From Myxococcota bacterium (GTDB taxonomy: Bacteria; Myxococcota_A; UBA9160; SMWR01): a stretch of DNA of 64,000 nucleotides. The stretch covers positions 19,566-83,565 of the forward strand of contig JAKVBI010000002.1 in the NCBI GenBank assembly GCA_022447545.1, written 5' to 3'. Below, piece after piece: positions 35,455 through 45,147 of this stretch. The position numbers were made by a program, and so were the translations under genes. The notes under the pieces are model-generated. The model was given only the letters and a program-made list of their open reading frames with translations, was not told the origin of the DNA and did no database searches. Every line of letters starts with the position of its first letter. Positions within the stretch are counted from its first letter, which is position 1.

Positions 35455-36521
35455 TCGATCTCGCGTTGCCCTGGATGTTGGTCCTCCTGCCACTGCCCCT
35501 GCTGGCCTGGTGGCTGCTCCCAACCGCGCCCGAGCGCCATGGAGGCTCGCTCCGGGTTCCCTTCTTCGGTGCACTCGTGTCCCTGCCCGGCGACACCGAG
35601 GGCTCCACATCGCGCCGGCGCACTGCCGTCGCCCTCAAGTCTCTGGCCTGGGTTCTGCTCGTATTGGCCGCTGCACAGCCACGCTTCGTGGGCGAGCCCC
35701 AGCGCATCACGAGCCAGGGCCGCGACCTGATGTTGGCCCTGGACCTGTCCGGAAGTATGGCGATGGAGGATTTCGACGTGCAGGGCCAGCCCGTCGACCG
35801 ACTGCGGGTGGTAAACGCCGTGGCCCGCGATTTCGTGCGCACCCGCGAAGGCGACCGCATCGGTCTCGTTCTGTTTGGTTCGCGCGCCTATCTCCAAGCG
35901 CCGTTGACCTTCGACCGCGAGACCGTGGTGGAAATGCTCGACGAGGCAGAACTGGGCCTGGCCGGTGAGGAAACCGCCATCGGCGATGCCATCGGCCTGG
36001 CGGTCAAACATCTGCGCGACCGCCCCGCCGACGAGCGCGTGCTGGTGCTGCTCAGCGATGGAGCCAGCAATGCCGGCACCCTCGAGCCCCTGCGCGCTGC
36101 GGAAATCGCCGCCGAGGAAGGCGTGCGTATCTACACCATTGGGATCGGTTCCGGCCAACGGGTGGTTCAAACGCCCTTCGGCCCCAGACGGGTGGGCAGC
36201 GATGCTGAACTCGACGAAGAGACGCTGCAGCGCGTGGCGGGCCTGACCCAGGGCGCCTACTTCCGAGCACGCGATACCCAGGGACTCCTCGACGTGTATC
36301 GACGCATCGACGCCCTGGAACCCACTGAAGGCGAGGCCGCGACAGTGCGACCCACGCGCTCACTGTTCTACTGGCCACTGGCCGCTGCGCTGGCGGTGGT
36401 GGCGGGGATGCTGCTGATGAAGGTGGCCGAGGAGAGTTTCTCCATCCGACGCATGCGTGCCGGCGACGGCCCTACCGACGACGTCCAAGGGACGGGAACG
36501 GAAAGGATGGTTCGAGCATGA
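35451..36521 (+). CDS. batA: VWA-domain membrane protein BatA
   Basis: The 356-residue protein has two N-terminal hydrophobic helices (LPWMLVLLPLPLLAWWLLP, ALKSLAWVLLVLAAAQP), a VWA domain with MIDAS motif ALDLSGSMAMEDF (about residue 100) and GDRIGLVLFGSRAYLQAP, and a C-terminal helix (FYWPLAAALAVVAGMLLM). This is the BatA layout. Bat proteins are linked to aerotolerance and envelope stress in several bacteria. Both ends overlap neighbouring genes by four bases. Confidence 0.93.
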   Translation: MIDLALPWMLVLLPLPLLAWWLLPTAPERHGGSLRVPFFGALVSLPGDTEGSTSRRRTAVALKSLAWVLLVLAAAQPRFVGEPQRITSQGRDLMLALDLSGSMAMEDFDVQGQPVDRLRVVNAVARDFVRTREGDRIGLVLFGSRAYLQAPLTFDRETVVEMLDEAELGLAGEETAIGDAIGLAVKHLRDRPADERVLVLLSDGASNAGTLEPLRAAEIAAEEGVRIYTIGIGSGQRVVQTPFGPRRVGSDAELDEETLQRVAGLTQGAYFRARDTQGLLDVYRRIDALEPTEGEAATVRPTRSLFYWPLAAALAVVAGMLLMKVAEESFSIRRMRAGDGPTDDVQGTGTERMVRA

Positions 36522-38440
36522 ACATCGAGAGCTTTCACTTCTTGAGACCCGCCTGGCTGCTGACCGCGCTGGGCCTGGTTCCGATGTTCTGGCTCATTCG
36601 CCGTCAGAACCAAACGGCCGGTGCCTGGCAAAGCCTGTGCGACGCTCCGCTCCTTCGCCGACTGATGGTAGACGCCGGCAGCCGGGCCAGCCGCTGGCCC
36701 GTGGCTCTCGTCACCTTGGGCTGGCTCTGTACCAGCATCGCGTTGGCCGGCCCCACATGGGAACGCCTCCCACAGCCGACCTTCCAGGCCCCCAGCCATA
36801 CGGCTCTGGTGCTCGATCTGTCGAGATCCATGGTCGCGCGTGACGTCACCCCCAGCCGTTTGGCGCGCGCTCGCTTCGAGATGCTCGACCTGTTGGGTCG
36901 CATCGATGGTGCGGTGGGCCTGGTGATCTACGCCGAAGAGCCCTACTCGGTGACACCGCTGACCGATGATCCCAACGTCATCGCCAACCTGGTGCCCACA
37001 CTGGAACCGCAGCTGATGCCCGGCCGCGGCGACCGCCTGGACCGGGGCATCGACGAGGCCCATCAGCTACTGACCCGCGTCGGTGCGACCACGGGACGTA
37101 TCGTGGTGATCGGCGATGGGCTCGGCGAGCGACCCGAACTAGCCCTTGCCGCTGCCGAGCGGGCCGCCGACGCAGGTTTCCGACTGGGCGTGCTGGGTGT
37201 CGGCGGCAATGCCGCGGACCTTCAACGACTGGCCAACGCCGGCGACGGCGTATTCGCCCCCCACTCCGCCGACGACCGAGACCTCGAAGCCGTGCTCTCG
37301 GTTCGTGCCACACCTCTCACCATGGCCGAAGCCCTCGAGGAAACCGGCCTTCAAACCGACCTCTGGAGGGATGCGGGTGCATGGCTGGTCGTGGTTCCCC
37401 TGCTTCTCGCTCCCTTCGCCTTTCGACGAGGTTGGGCCGGCGCTTTGGGTTTGGCGTTTGCCCTGAACCTGGGGGCGCCTTCGGCACGCGCAGCGGCAAC
37501 GGACGATTGGTGGGAGACACGCGATCAGCGGGGCGCAGCCGCCTTCGAGGAGGGCAACCACGCACGAGCCGCCGAGCTGTTCGAGAACGAAGCCTGGCGG
37601 GCCAGTGCACAGTATCGCGCGGGCGATTACGCGAGTGCGGTGGAGTCGCTGCAGAAAATCGAAGGCCCCCGCGCCTCCTACAACCTGGGAAACGCGCTGG
37701 CGCGCTCGGGACAACTCGAACAGGCCCTGGCCGCTTACGACGAAGTATTGAAAAGCGAGCCCGAGCACGAAGACGCTCAACACAACCGCGAACTCGTCGA
37801 GAAACTTCTAGAGCAACAACAGCAAGAGCAATCACAACAACAGCAACAACAATCCCCCTCAGGCGGCTCGAACGATGAGCCCTCGCAGCCGGAGTCGGGA
37901 GCAGGTACCTCGGATACTGGGGATTCCGAGTCTCGCGGTTCACAGTCTGGCGACTCGGAAGCAACGCCTTCCGAGGCCGCGAATCAGGATGGTTCTGAAG
38001 ACTCCACCGCGAGCCATGCAACCGACGCTCCGAGTCACGATCCCAATGACGCCGGTCAATCGGCAAGCGCGGGAGACTCTGAGATCGGCTCGGGGACGGA
38101 GGAGCAACCCTCGGACGTGCCTTCCACGTCCGAAGGGACCGGTGGTGATGACGAGGGGCACGCCTCACCGCCGGACACCGGCGGCTCGCCTGCGGATACG
38201 CAGCGGGCCGCCGGTGGCTCCTCTCAGCCCGAAGCACAGAGGGCCGAGTCCGATACGTCGGCACCGAACTCTCCCCAGGAAGCGCCGCCTGGCTCGAGCC
38301 GAGGTCATGCACCGCGTGAATTCACCGAGCACGACCAGGAGATCGAGCAGTGGCTCAATCGAGTCCCCGATGACCCCGGTGGACTGTTGCGCGAGAAGCT
38401 ACGACGCCGCTACGCGCAGAAACGTTATTCGGTCCGTTAG
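36518..38440 (+). CDS. batB: BatB-BatC fusion: VWA domain, TPR and long acidic linker
   Basis: A 640-residue protein that joins two usual Bat components. Residues 1-300 are BatB-like: membrane helices and a VWA domain with MIDAS VLDLSRSMVARD. After another helix (LVVVPLLLAPFAFRRGW, then LGLAFALNLGAPSA) comes a BatC-like part: TPR helices (YNLGNALARSGQLEQALAAY), a Gln-rich stretch and about 170 residues rich in Ser, Gly, Asp, Glu and Pro, ending in the conserved WLNRVPDDPGGLLREKL. The repeat-rich linker is probably disordered and periplasmic. Fused batB/batC genes occur elsewhere. Confidence 0.92.
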   Translation: MNIESFHFLRPAWLLTALGLVPMFWLIRRQNQTAGAWQSLCDAPLLRRLMVDAGSRASRWPVALVTLGWLCTSIALAGPTWERLPQPTFQAPSHTALVLDLSRSMVARDVTPSRLARARFEMLDLLGRIDGAVGLVIYAEEPYSVTPLTDDPNVIANLVPTLEPQLMPGRGDRLDRGIDEAHQLLTRVGATTGRIVVIGDGLGERPELALAAAERAADAGFRLGVLGVGGNAADLQRLANAGDGVFAPHSADDRDLEAVLSVRATPLTMAEALEETGLQTDLWRDAGAWLVVVPLLLAPFAFRRGWAGALGLAFALNLGAPSARAAATDDWWETRDQRGAAAFEEGNHARAAELFENEAWRASAQYRAGDYASAVESLQKIEGPRASYNLGNALARSGQLEQALAAYDEVLKSEPEHEDAQHNRELVEKLLEQQQQEQSQQQQQQSPSGGSNDEPSQPESGAGTSDTGDSESRGSQSGDSEATPSEAANQDGSEDSTASHATDAPSHDPNDAGQSASAGDSEIGSGTEEQPSDVPSTSEGTGGDDEGHASPPDTGGSPADTQRAAGGSSQPEAQRAESDTSAPNSPQEAPPGSSRGHAPREFTEHDQEIEQWLNRVPDDPGGLLREKLRRRYAQKRYSVR

Positions 38441-38486
38441 CCGGTAACGGCAACGGCACAGCACCCGAATGAAACGGAGGTAAGCG

Positions 38487-40346
38487 ATGAAGTCCTCGAC
38501 ATGGATCCCGACCCTGATCGGCTTGGCCCTGATGACCAGTGCAACCAGCTCGGTGAGTTCGGCCGCAGAGCTCGAGGCGGGCCTCGAGCGGCACCGCATC
38601 TCCGAGGGAGAGAGTGTCGAGTTGACCCTTCGGCTGCGCGGCGGAAGCTCGGGCGACGCACCCGACCTGCGCCCCCTGCAGGAGGACTTCGAGGTTCTGG
38701 ACGTTGGAAGGAGCCTGCGGACCACCCTCGTCAACGGCCATCGCGATTCGAGCTTTGACTGGCACATCACCCTGCTGCCGCGCCGAACGGGATCCCTGGA
38801 AGTCCCCGCTCTGCGAGTGGGTGGCGAGACCAGTTCCCCGCTCCCCATCGAGATCTCGGAACGGCAGAACTCGCCCGTGGATCCGGTGGCTTCGAACTCC
38901 CGTCAGCCGGTGTTTGTCGAGGCCGAAGTCGACTCGCAATCCCCCTACGTTCAGGGCGGAGTCACCCTCACCGTTCGCCTTCACGCCGACGACCAGGTCA
39001 TCGATGGCGCGCTCACGGAGCCCAGTGCTGCCGACGCCATCATCGAACGCGTGGGAGAGGACCAGACCTACCGCACCCGCGTGGGCGAACGCGAGTACTC
39101 GGTGATCGAGCGCCGCTGGGCCATCTTCCCTCAGCAGAGCGGTCGCCTGGACATCTCACCCGTGCGTTTCGAGGGCACAGTGCGCACGCCCGGCCAACCC
39201 ACGAGGCGAGATCCCTTCGACAACTTCTTCGGCAACTCGCCCTTCGACGATTTCTTCGGCGGCTCTCCGCTGGGCGGCTCCCTCTTCGACCGCGCCTTCG
39301 GCCCAGCTGGACAGCGTGTTCGAGTGAGCTCTCAATCCATTTCGCTCGACGTACGGCCCAAACCCGATGAAGCCCTGGGCCAGTGGTGGGTCCCTGCAAC
39401 GGACGTCGAACTGGTCGAGCAGTGGGAAGAGACTCCGCCGGTATTCCGGGTCGGGGAGCCCATCAACCGGCTGGTCGCGATCCGTGCTGCCGGCATCTCG
39501 GTCTCCCAGCTGCCGGAACTCGAGCTTCCGCCCGTGGACGGTCTCAAGCAGTACAGCGAACCGGCCGTGGAACAGACTGTGGCCATCGGCGACGAAGTAG
39601 TGGCCGTCAAAGCCCGCCAAACGTCGCTGATCCCCACCCGACCGGGACCCTTGACCCTGCCCGCCGTGGAACTCGAGTGGTGGGACACCACTGCAGATGC
39701 CCCGCGCACAGCGACCCTTCCCGAGCGCACCCTCCACGTCACCGGCGGGGGCTCGCTGGCAGCGATCCCCCCCGCGCCCCCAGCAGCGGGCCCCTCTGCC
39801 CCCGTCCCCGGACCGATGGAGCCCGAAGCTGCTGTTTCGATCCCTTCGGCCCTGGACTCCCCCCTGACCTGGGGCGGTGCGGCATTGGTGGGGCTGTGTC
39901 TGGCAGGCGGGACCGCTTGGGCGCTGGCGAGGCGGCGCTCGCAGCCGACTGCCCCGACAGAAACAGCTTTTGGCCAGGGCACCCCTGCGGTGGCGCCCGC
40001 GCCTCGCCTGGCTCGTGCCGAGCAGGCCCTGCGCCGAGCCTGTATGGCCAACAATTCCGAGGGAGCCCTGGGCGCGCTATCCCAGATCGGTCAAGCGCGC
40101 TGGCCCGAGTCCCCCCCGCTCAACGCGGGGGATTGGACCCGGCGCATCCAGGGCGCCGTCTTCGCCGAAGCCTTCGAAGTCCTGCAACGCGTGCGATACT
40201 CCCCGGAGACCGGACACTGGAACGGAGCCGAGCTATGGCAAGCCTATTCGGAATCTCGGCGGTCATCCCGACGCTCGGATCCCAGACGGAAGCGGACCCG
40301 GGGCGGCCCCCTTCCGGCCCTCTATCCCGAGGGCTCGACCCAGTAG
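38487..40346 (+). CDS. batD: BatD-like oxygen-tolerance protein
   Basis: The 619-residue protein has a signal peptide (IPTLIGLALMTSATSSVSSA), a BatD-type beta-rich periplasmic region (LRPLQEDFEVLDVGRSL, YVQGGVTLTVRLHADD, YSVIERRWAIFPQQSG), a transmembrane helix near residue 470 (LTWGGAALVGLCLAGGTAWA) and a cytoplasmic tail. A Phe/Asp/Gly-rich insertion (DNFFGNSPFDDFFGG) lies at about residue 250. GGAGGTAAGCG precedes the ATG. It completes the MoxR-Bat set. Confidence 0.92.
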   Translation: MKSSTWIPTLIGLALMTSATSSVSSAAELEAGLERHRISEGESVELTLRLRGGSSGDAPDLRPLQEDFEVLDVGRSLRTTLVNGHRDSSFDWHITLLPRRTGSLEVPALRVGGETSSPLPIEISERQNSPVDPVASNSRQPVFVEAEVDSQSPYVQGGVTLTVRLHADDQVIDGALTEPSAADAIIERVGEDQTYRTRVGEREYSVIERRWAIFPQQSGRLDISPVRFEGTVRTPGQPTRRDPFDNFFGNSPFDDFFGGSPLGGSLFDRAFGPAGQRVRVSSQSISLDVRPKPDEALGQWWVPATDVELVEQWEETPPVFRVGEPINRLVAIRAAGISVSQLPELELPPVDGLKQYSEPAVEQTVAIGDEVVAVKARQTSLIPTRPGPLTLPAVELEWWDTTADAPRTATLPERTLHVTGGGSLAAIPPAPPAAGPSAPVPGPMEPEAAVSIPSALDSPLTWGGAALVGLCLAGGTAWALARRRSQPTAPTETAFGQGTPAVAPAPRLARAEQALRRACMANNSEGALGALSQIGQARWPESPPLNAGDWTRRIQGAVFAEAFEVLQRVRYSPETGHWNGAELWQAYSESRRSSRRSDPRRKRTRGGPLPALYPEGSTQ

Positions 40347-40374
40347 TCGCGGGCTCGAGGAGGCCAGGCGCGGA

Positions 40375-41052
40375 TTGAAGTTCCTACTCGTCGAAGACGA
40401 CCCCGTGGCATCGGACTACCTCGCCAAAGCCCTGCGCGAGAGTGGGCACGTGGTGGATGCGGTGGACGACGGAGCCCTGGGCCTCAGCCGTGCGCTCCAT
40501 GAAACCCACGACGCACTGATCGTGGACCGGATGCTGCCATCCCTGGATGGATTGTCGCTGATCGAAAGTCTGCGCAAGCAGGGCCGCACCACCCCCGTGT
40601 TGATCGTTAGTGCTCTCGGAGAAGTCGACGAACGAGTGCGCGGTTTGCGGGCCGGGGGCGACGACTACCTCGTGAAACCCTATGCGTTCTCCGAGTTGCT
40701 GGCGCGCCTGGAGGTTTTGGTTCGCCGAGACCAGGGGGCTCCCGCAGAGACGTGCCTGCGCGTCGCCGACCTGGAACTCGATCTCCTCAAGCGCACCATC
40801 CAGCGCGCCGGTGAGCCCATCGAACTCAAACCCCGGGAGTTCCAGATCCTCGAGTACCTGATGCGTCACGCCGGTCAGGTGGTCACGCGCACCATGTTGC
40901 TGGAGAGCGTCTGGGACTACCACTTCGACCCCCAGACCAATGTGATCGACGTCCACATCAGCCGCCTTCGCCAGAAGATCGACCGCGGCTTCGACCCTCC
41001 GCTACTTCGCACCATCCGCGGAGCTGGGTACGCACTGCGTGAACCCGACTGA
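40375..41052 (+). CDS. OmpR/PhoB-family response regulator
   Basis: A 225-residue regulator starting at TTG, with GGAGG about ten bases upstream; the frame is open further but only from here does it read as a receiver (KFLLVEDDPVASDYLAKAL). The phosphoacceptor Asp is in LIVDRMLPSLDG, the Lys in YLVKPYAF, and the C-terminal winged helix ends in TIRGAGYALREP. It is 28 bases after batD and overlaps the kinase gene by 14, so it is the transcriptional output of this operon. The 11-base repeats before moxR are a likely binding site. Confidence 0.95.
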   Translation: MKFLLVEDDPVASDYLAKALRESGHVVDAVDDGALGLSRALHETHDALIVDRMLPSLDGLSLIESLRKQGRTTPVLIVSALGEVDERVRGLRAGGDDYLVKPYAFSELLARLEVLVRRDQGAPAETCLRVADLELDLLKRTIQRAGEPIELKPREFQILEYLMRHAGQVVTRTMLLESVWDYHFDPQTNVIDVHISRLRQKIDRGFDPPLLRTIRGAGYALREPD

Positions 41053-42409
41053 CCGCAAAGGATCCATCCGGCTGCAGCTCGCCCTCGCCACCACGGCGTG
41101 GTTGATCACCGCGTCGTTGCTGATCGGAGCCGGCTACCTCTGGTTTGCAGACCGCCCCCAGCAGGAGGTCGATCGCGAGCTTCGCAGCGAGTTGCAGGAG
41201 CTCCAGGACCACTACCAGGACCTGGGCCCAGGTGCTCTGGCCGAGGAAGTGGCGCGCCGCGTCGAGGAACACCCACCGGGACACAGCGTGTACCTCTACG
41301 CCGAGTCTCAGCGCACCGTCATCGAAGGAACCCTTCCTCACTGGCCCGAAGGCCTGGAGGGCGGTGACGAGGCCGCGACCATTCCCGTCGAAGCGGCAAC
41401 CCCCCACTATCGTTTCGAGCGTCAGCTGCGAATGGTCGCCCTGACCCTGGACGACCGTCGCCAACTCGCCGTGGGACGGGACATCAGCGAGCACCTGCGC
41501 TTTCAGAGCACCCTGCAACTCGCGGCAGTGGGCGCCCTGGGCCTGGTGATTCTGGGGGGTCTGGCGGTGGGGCTCGGCGTGAGCCGGAGTCTGCTGGGCC
41601 GTGTGGTGTCCATGCGAGACACCATCGGGGACATCCTCGCAGGCCGCCGGGGCGCGCGAGTCGGCGTGGGGCCTGGGGGTGACGAGTTCGACCAACTCGC
41701 CGATCAGTTCAACCACCTGCTCGATGCCAACGAGCAGCTGCTATTGCGAATGCGAGAAGTCACCGACGACGTCGCCCATGACCTGCGCACTCCCCTGTCA
41801 CGGATGCGAGGCCGCATCGAGGCCGCGTTGGCAGGTCAGGAGCCCCCGGAGGAACACGCTGAAACCCTCCATGCCCTGCTGGAAGAGACTGACGACATGC
41901 TCGATACCTTCAGTGCACTTCTGCACATCGCCCAAATCGAGAGCCGATCGGTGCAGGAGCACATGGAGACCCTCGACCTCGACGATCAGGCGCGGGATGC
42001 CGCGGACCTCTACCAGCCCGTCGCCGAGGAAGCCGGCCTCGATCTACAGACCGAACTCGAAGGCGGGCTGCGGGTTCGGGGCAACCGGCATCTGATCTCT
42101 CAGGCTCTCACCAACCTGCTCGACAACGCGGTCAAATACAGCCACGCGCCGGGCGAGATCCGCGTGACGACCCGTCGCGCAGGGGAGCGCGCGGAACTCT
42201 GCGTCTCAGACCAGGGACCCGGGATCCCGGAAACCGAGCGCGAGCACGTACTGCAACGTTTCGTCCGGTTGGATTCATCGCGGGGCACCGCGGGTACGGG
42301 GCTGGGCCTGAGCTTTGTGGCAGCGGTGGCGACGCTTCACGACGCCAACCTGCGCCTCGAGGACAACGAACCCGGCCTGCGCATCACCATGGAATTTCCG
42401 CTCGCCTGA
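41039..42409 (+). CDS. sensor histidine kinase with HAMP domain
   Basis: A 456-residue kinase with a GTG start inside the regulator gene. Helix 1 is LATTAWLITASLLIGAGYLW, a periplasmic sensor region of about 130 residues follows, then helix 2 (LAAVGALGLVILGGLAVGLG), HAMP, HisKA (DDVAHDLRTPLSRMRG, His phosphoacceptor) and an ATPase domain (NLLDNAVKYSH, DQGPGIPE, GTGLGLSFVAA). It pairs with the preceding regulator. The periplasmic domain (HSVYLYAESQRTVIEG) could sense an envelope condition handled by MoxR and the Bat proteins. Confidence 0.95.
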   Translation: MNPTDRKGSIRLQLALATTAWLITASLLIGAGYLWFADRPQQEVDRELRSELQELQDHYQDLGPGALAEEVARRVEEHPPGHSVYLYAESQRTVIEGTLPHWPEGLEGGDEAATIPVEAATPHYRFERQLRMVALTLDDRRQLAVGRDISEHLRFQSTLQLAAVGALGLVILGGLAVGLGVSRSLLGRVVSMRDTIGDILAGRRGARVGVGPGGDEFDQLADQFNHLLDANEQLLLRMREVTDDVAHDLRTPLSRMRGRIEAALAGQEPPEEHAETLHALLEETDDMLDTFSALLHIAQIESRSVQEHMETLDLDDQARDAADLYQPVAEEAGLDLQTELEGGLRVRGNRHLISQALTNLLDNAVKYSHAPGEIRVTTRRAGERAELCVSDQGPGIPETEREHVLQRFVRLDSSRGTAGTGLGLSFVAAVATLHDANLRLEDNEPGLRITMEFPLA

Positions 42410-42428
42410 GCGCGCCGAGCGAGCGATC

Positions 42429-43007
42429 TCAATCCGACGTCGGCTCTCCGCTTCCGCGGGCCGCCAGGGCGATCGCCGAGAGCGACATTCCCCCCATGAA
42501 CAAGTTCACGCCCATCAGCAGGCCGATTGCCCAAACCGAGTCGCCGGGCCACTCGACCGCCAGCAACCCCCCCACCGCGAGACTCGCCAACCCACTGACG
42601 ACGATCCAACCTCGCCGGCCCTGCGCCCCGGCACCCAGGCCGAGAAACAGACGAGAAACACCGTCGGCGATGCAGACGACGGCAAACAACAGCGTGATCG
42701 CAACTGCCCCCCCCCGCGGATTCATCAGGATTGCGGTGCCCGCCGCTACTGCAACGAAAGCCCCCAGCAGCAACCACGCCGAACCCGACCAGCCCTTGAC
42801 GCGAAAAACCATCAGGCCCTGGGCAACACCTGAGATCCAAAGCAGAACCGCCAGAAACTCGACTCCGACCACGGTGGCCACCTGGGGGGCGAGCATGGCC
42901 GCGAAACCGACCGCAATCTGCAGGGCCCCGACTATCAACAAAAGCCCCCAACTGCGTCGCAGCGCGTCGCTCATTTCCTCGGGTGTGGGGAGTCGAACCT
43001 CGCTCAT
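42429..43007 (-). CDS. HdeD-like (DUF308) membrane protein
   Basis: A 192-residue protein with six evenly spaced helices, for example LLLIVGALQIAVGFAAMLAP, FLAVLLWISGVAQGLMVF and AITLLFAVVCIADGVSRLFL, ending in VWAIGLLMGVNLFMGGMSL. This is the HdeD/DUF308 pattern linked to acid resistance in enterics. TAGGAGGTAGGC before the ATG is a near-perfect ribosome-binding site. It converges on the kinase gene with 19 bases between the stops. Confidence 0.88.
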   Translation of the reverse strand: MSEVRLPTPEEMSDALRRSWGLLLIVGALQIAVGFAAMLAPQVATVVGVEFLAVLLWISGVAQGLMVFRVKGWSGSAWLLLGAFVAVAAGTAILMNPRGGAVAITLLFAVVCIADGVSRLFLGLGAGAQGRRGWIVVSGLASLAVGGLLAVEWPGDSVWAIGLLMGVNLFMGGMSLSAIALAARGSGEPTSD

Positions 43008-43127
43008 GCCTACCTCCTACAGCTGGCGTATGCTGAGGGGGAATGAAACACAGGCGTCACCGGGCCGCCAAGCCGGGAACCATCTCGTAGCTTTCGACTC
43101 GACCCGGCCGAGGAACCATCGTTCAAC

Positions 43128-43595
43128 GTGATTCCCACGAGGCAGTTCACCGCAGGCCTGCTCTCACTGCTGTTCGCCCTGGCGCTGACCTGGAGCGCTC
43201 ACGGACAAACGGAAGTACTCGCAAAGCTGGCCGATGCGACCCCGGAGCAACTCGCGGCCGCGCAGACGAACTATATGAGTGAGCACCTCACCCTCAGCCA
43301 GGCCCAGCTCGAGGCCCTCACCAGCCTCAACCTCGATTCCGCTCGCAAGGGAGCCCGGATCTTGCGCAGGAAAACGCCCAGACACATGACTCAGGGCAAC
43401 CTCATCGCGGGCATGGACAGCGCCCGCAAAGTGGCCGACATGCAGAAGCTCGGTCGCCGGCACGAGGCCCGATTGTCGAGAATCCTCGACGATCAGCAAT
43501 TCGAGGCCTATGAGGAGATGAAACCCGCCATGCGCAACGCCGTGGTGAAGTCGCTGCTTGCATCCATGGAGCAGGATCAGGAATCACCCCCCTGA
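43128..43595 (+). CDS. exported LTXXQ/Spy-like helical protein
   Basis: A 155-residue protein starting at GTG, with a signal peptide (FTAGLLSLLFALALTWSAHG). The mature part is helical and charged, with a LTLSQAQLEAL segment and a second helix KLGRRHEARLSRILDDQQFE that recalls the LTXXQ/Spy/CpxP family of periplasmic chaperones and metal-binding proteins. Length agrees with that family. The similarity is by pattern only. It lies between the HdeD-like gene and an amidohydrolase, near other envelope-stress genes. Confidence 0.65.
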   Translation: MIPTRQFTAGLLSLLFALALTWSAHGQTEVLAKLADATPEQLAAAQTNYMSEHLTLSQAQLEALTSLNLDSARKGARILRRKTPRHMTQGNLIAGMDSARKVADMQKLGRRHEARLSRILDDQQFEAYEEMKPAMRNAVVKSLLASMEQDQESPP

Positions 43596-43763
43596 ACGGC
43601 ACCGCCGCGTATCACCCGGGGGGAGCGCCCCGTCCTTGTCCAGCCAACGTATCCCATTGGGAGTCCAGTCGCGTTTGGTGCTAAAAAAGCAATGACGGCC
43701 GTCGCGCACCGCACTACCGCGGGCGCATCCTATCGGCCTCAACGCTCAACCGGAGGATCCTCC

Positions 43764-45062
43764 ATGGCTGAAGGTCGAACCCTGTTCAAGGGAGCCAACC
43801 TGTTCGATGGGCGCAACGCGCCGACCCCCAACATGAATGTGGTGGTCTCGGGGAGACGCATCGAGAGCGTCAGCAAGGAAGTTCCGCCGACCGCCGAGGG
43901 AGATCGCGTGGTGGACCTCGCCGGCCGGACCCTCATGCCAGGCATGGTCCAGGGCCACTTTCACGCCTGCTTCGGCAGCTTCGGCTCGGGTGCCCCCGCA
44001 CCGGTGCTCGGCCTCGAAGCCCCCGCCACCTTCCTCGGAATGCTGGGAGCCCACAACGCACGGATCCTGCTGAACTGCGGATTTACCGGCGCCGTCGGTT
44101 CGAGCAACCCGTATGGGCTGGACGTGTCCCTCAAAGAGGCCATCGCCTACGAGTTCACGGATGGCCCGCGCCTACTCGCCTGCACTCGGGAGTACGTCAC
44201 TTCCGGCGACGCCGCCGACGGAACCAACCGGTCCTGGTACATGGAACTGGGCAACACCGGTCTGATTCGGCGCGTGGATGGGGCCGATGCGTACCGCCAG
44301 GCAGCGCGCGAAGATTTCGGCCGAGGCGCCGACGTAGTCAAGCTCTCGGCAGGACCGGGTCACGGCTCGCATCCCGCCACAGACTTCTGTTATCTGACGC
44401 GCGCCGAACTCGATGCCGTCGTGGGTGTTGCCCACGACCAGGGCAAGTTGGTGCGGGCGCACTGTCCTTCCCGCTCGGCCATCATGGAATGCGCAGACGC
44501 GGGAGTGGACATCATCGACCATGCCGACCGCATGGACGAAGCCTGCATCGAAGCCATCTGCCGGGCGGGTGCCACAGTCCTGCCCAGCATGCTGTGGAGC
44601 GCCACCTTCCTCGGCCTGGCGGAGAACTGGGACTACGCCGCGCAGCCCTTCCCCATCGGCAGCGGCTTCCCTGAACCTTTGGAGGAGACCCACAAGCGCA
44701 TCCGCGGCGTGCGAGAGGACTTCGAACACACATGCCGGATGCTCCCGGAACTGGTGAAGTCGGGTGCGCGAATCGTGATCGGAGACGACTTCGGCACGGC
44801 CATCATGCGCCACGGCGACTACGTCAATGAACTCGAGTTGTACGTGAAGGAGTTGGGGATCGACGCCTTCGACGTATTGCGCTGGGCCACCTACAACGGT
44901 TGGGATTTGATGGGAATGTCCGACGAGTTGGGGAGCGTCGAGGCCGGAAAGCTCGCCGACCTCGTGGTGGTGGACGGCAACCCCGTTGCCGACATCTCCT
45001 GCCTGAAGGGCCCGCTGGTGGTCATGAAGGACGGCGTATTCGTGAAGGACCAGCTGAACTGA
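43764..45062 (+). CDS. imidazolonepropionase-like amidohydrolase
   Basis: From the ATG at 43764 (GGAGGATCCTCC upstream) the protein is 432 residues. It has the amidohydrolase-1 layout: beta-sandwich N-terminus (LFKGANLFDGRNAPTP), metal-binding GHFHACFG, VVKLSAGPGHGSH with the Lys, two further His sites (LVRAHCPS and IIDHADRMDE), Asp in IVIGDDFGT and a C-terminal sandwich strand (GKLADLVVVDGNPV). The family hydrolyses cyclic amides or similar bonds. It is unrelated in fold class to the three amidohydrolase-2 proteins at the start of the window. Substrate unknown. Confidence 0.9.
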   Translation: MAEGRTLFKGANLFDGRNAPTPNMNVVVSGRRIESVSKEVPPTAEGDRVVDLAGRTLMPGMVQGHFHACFGSFGSGAPAPVLGLEAPATFLGMLGAHNARILLNCGFTGAVGSSNPYGLDVSLKEAIAYEFTDGPRLLACTREYVTSGDAADGTNRSWYMELGNTGLIRRVDGADAYRQAAREDFGRGADVVKLSAGPGHGSHPATDFCYLTRAELDAVVGVAHDQGKLVRAHCPSRSAIMECADAGVDIIDHADRMDEACIEAICRAGATVLPSMLWSATFLGLAENWDYAAQPFPIGSGFPEPLEETHKRIRGVREDFEHTCRMLPELVKSGARIVIGDDFGTAIMRHGDYVNELELYVKELGIDAFDVLRWATYNGWDLMGMSDELGSVEAGKLADLVVVDGNPVADISCLKGPLVVMKDGVFVKDQLN

Positions 45063-45147
45063 GCCCACTCTTCCTTCCCGCGGCCGAAGCGGAGTATGCT
45101 GCTTCCATGCAGATGGGAGCCGAAGATCGGTCCAGGCGGGTCATGGC

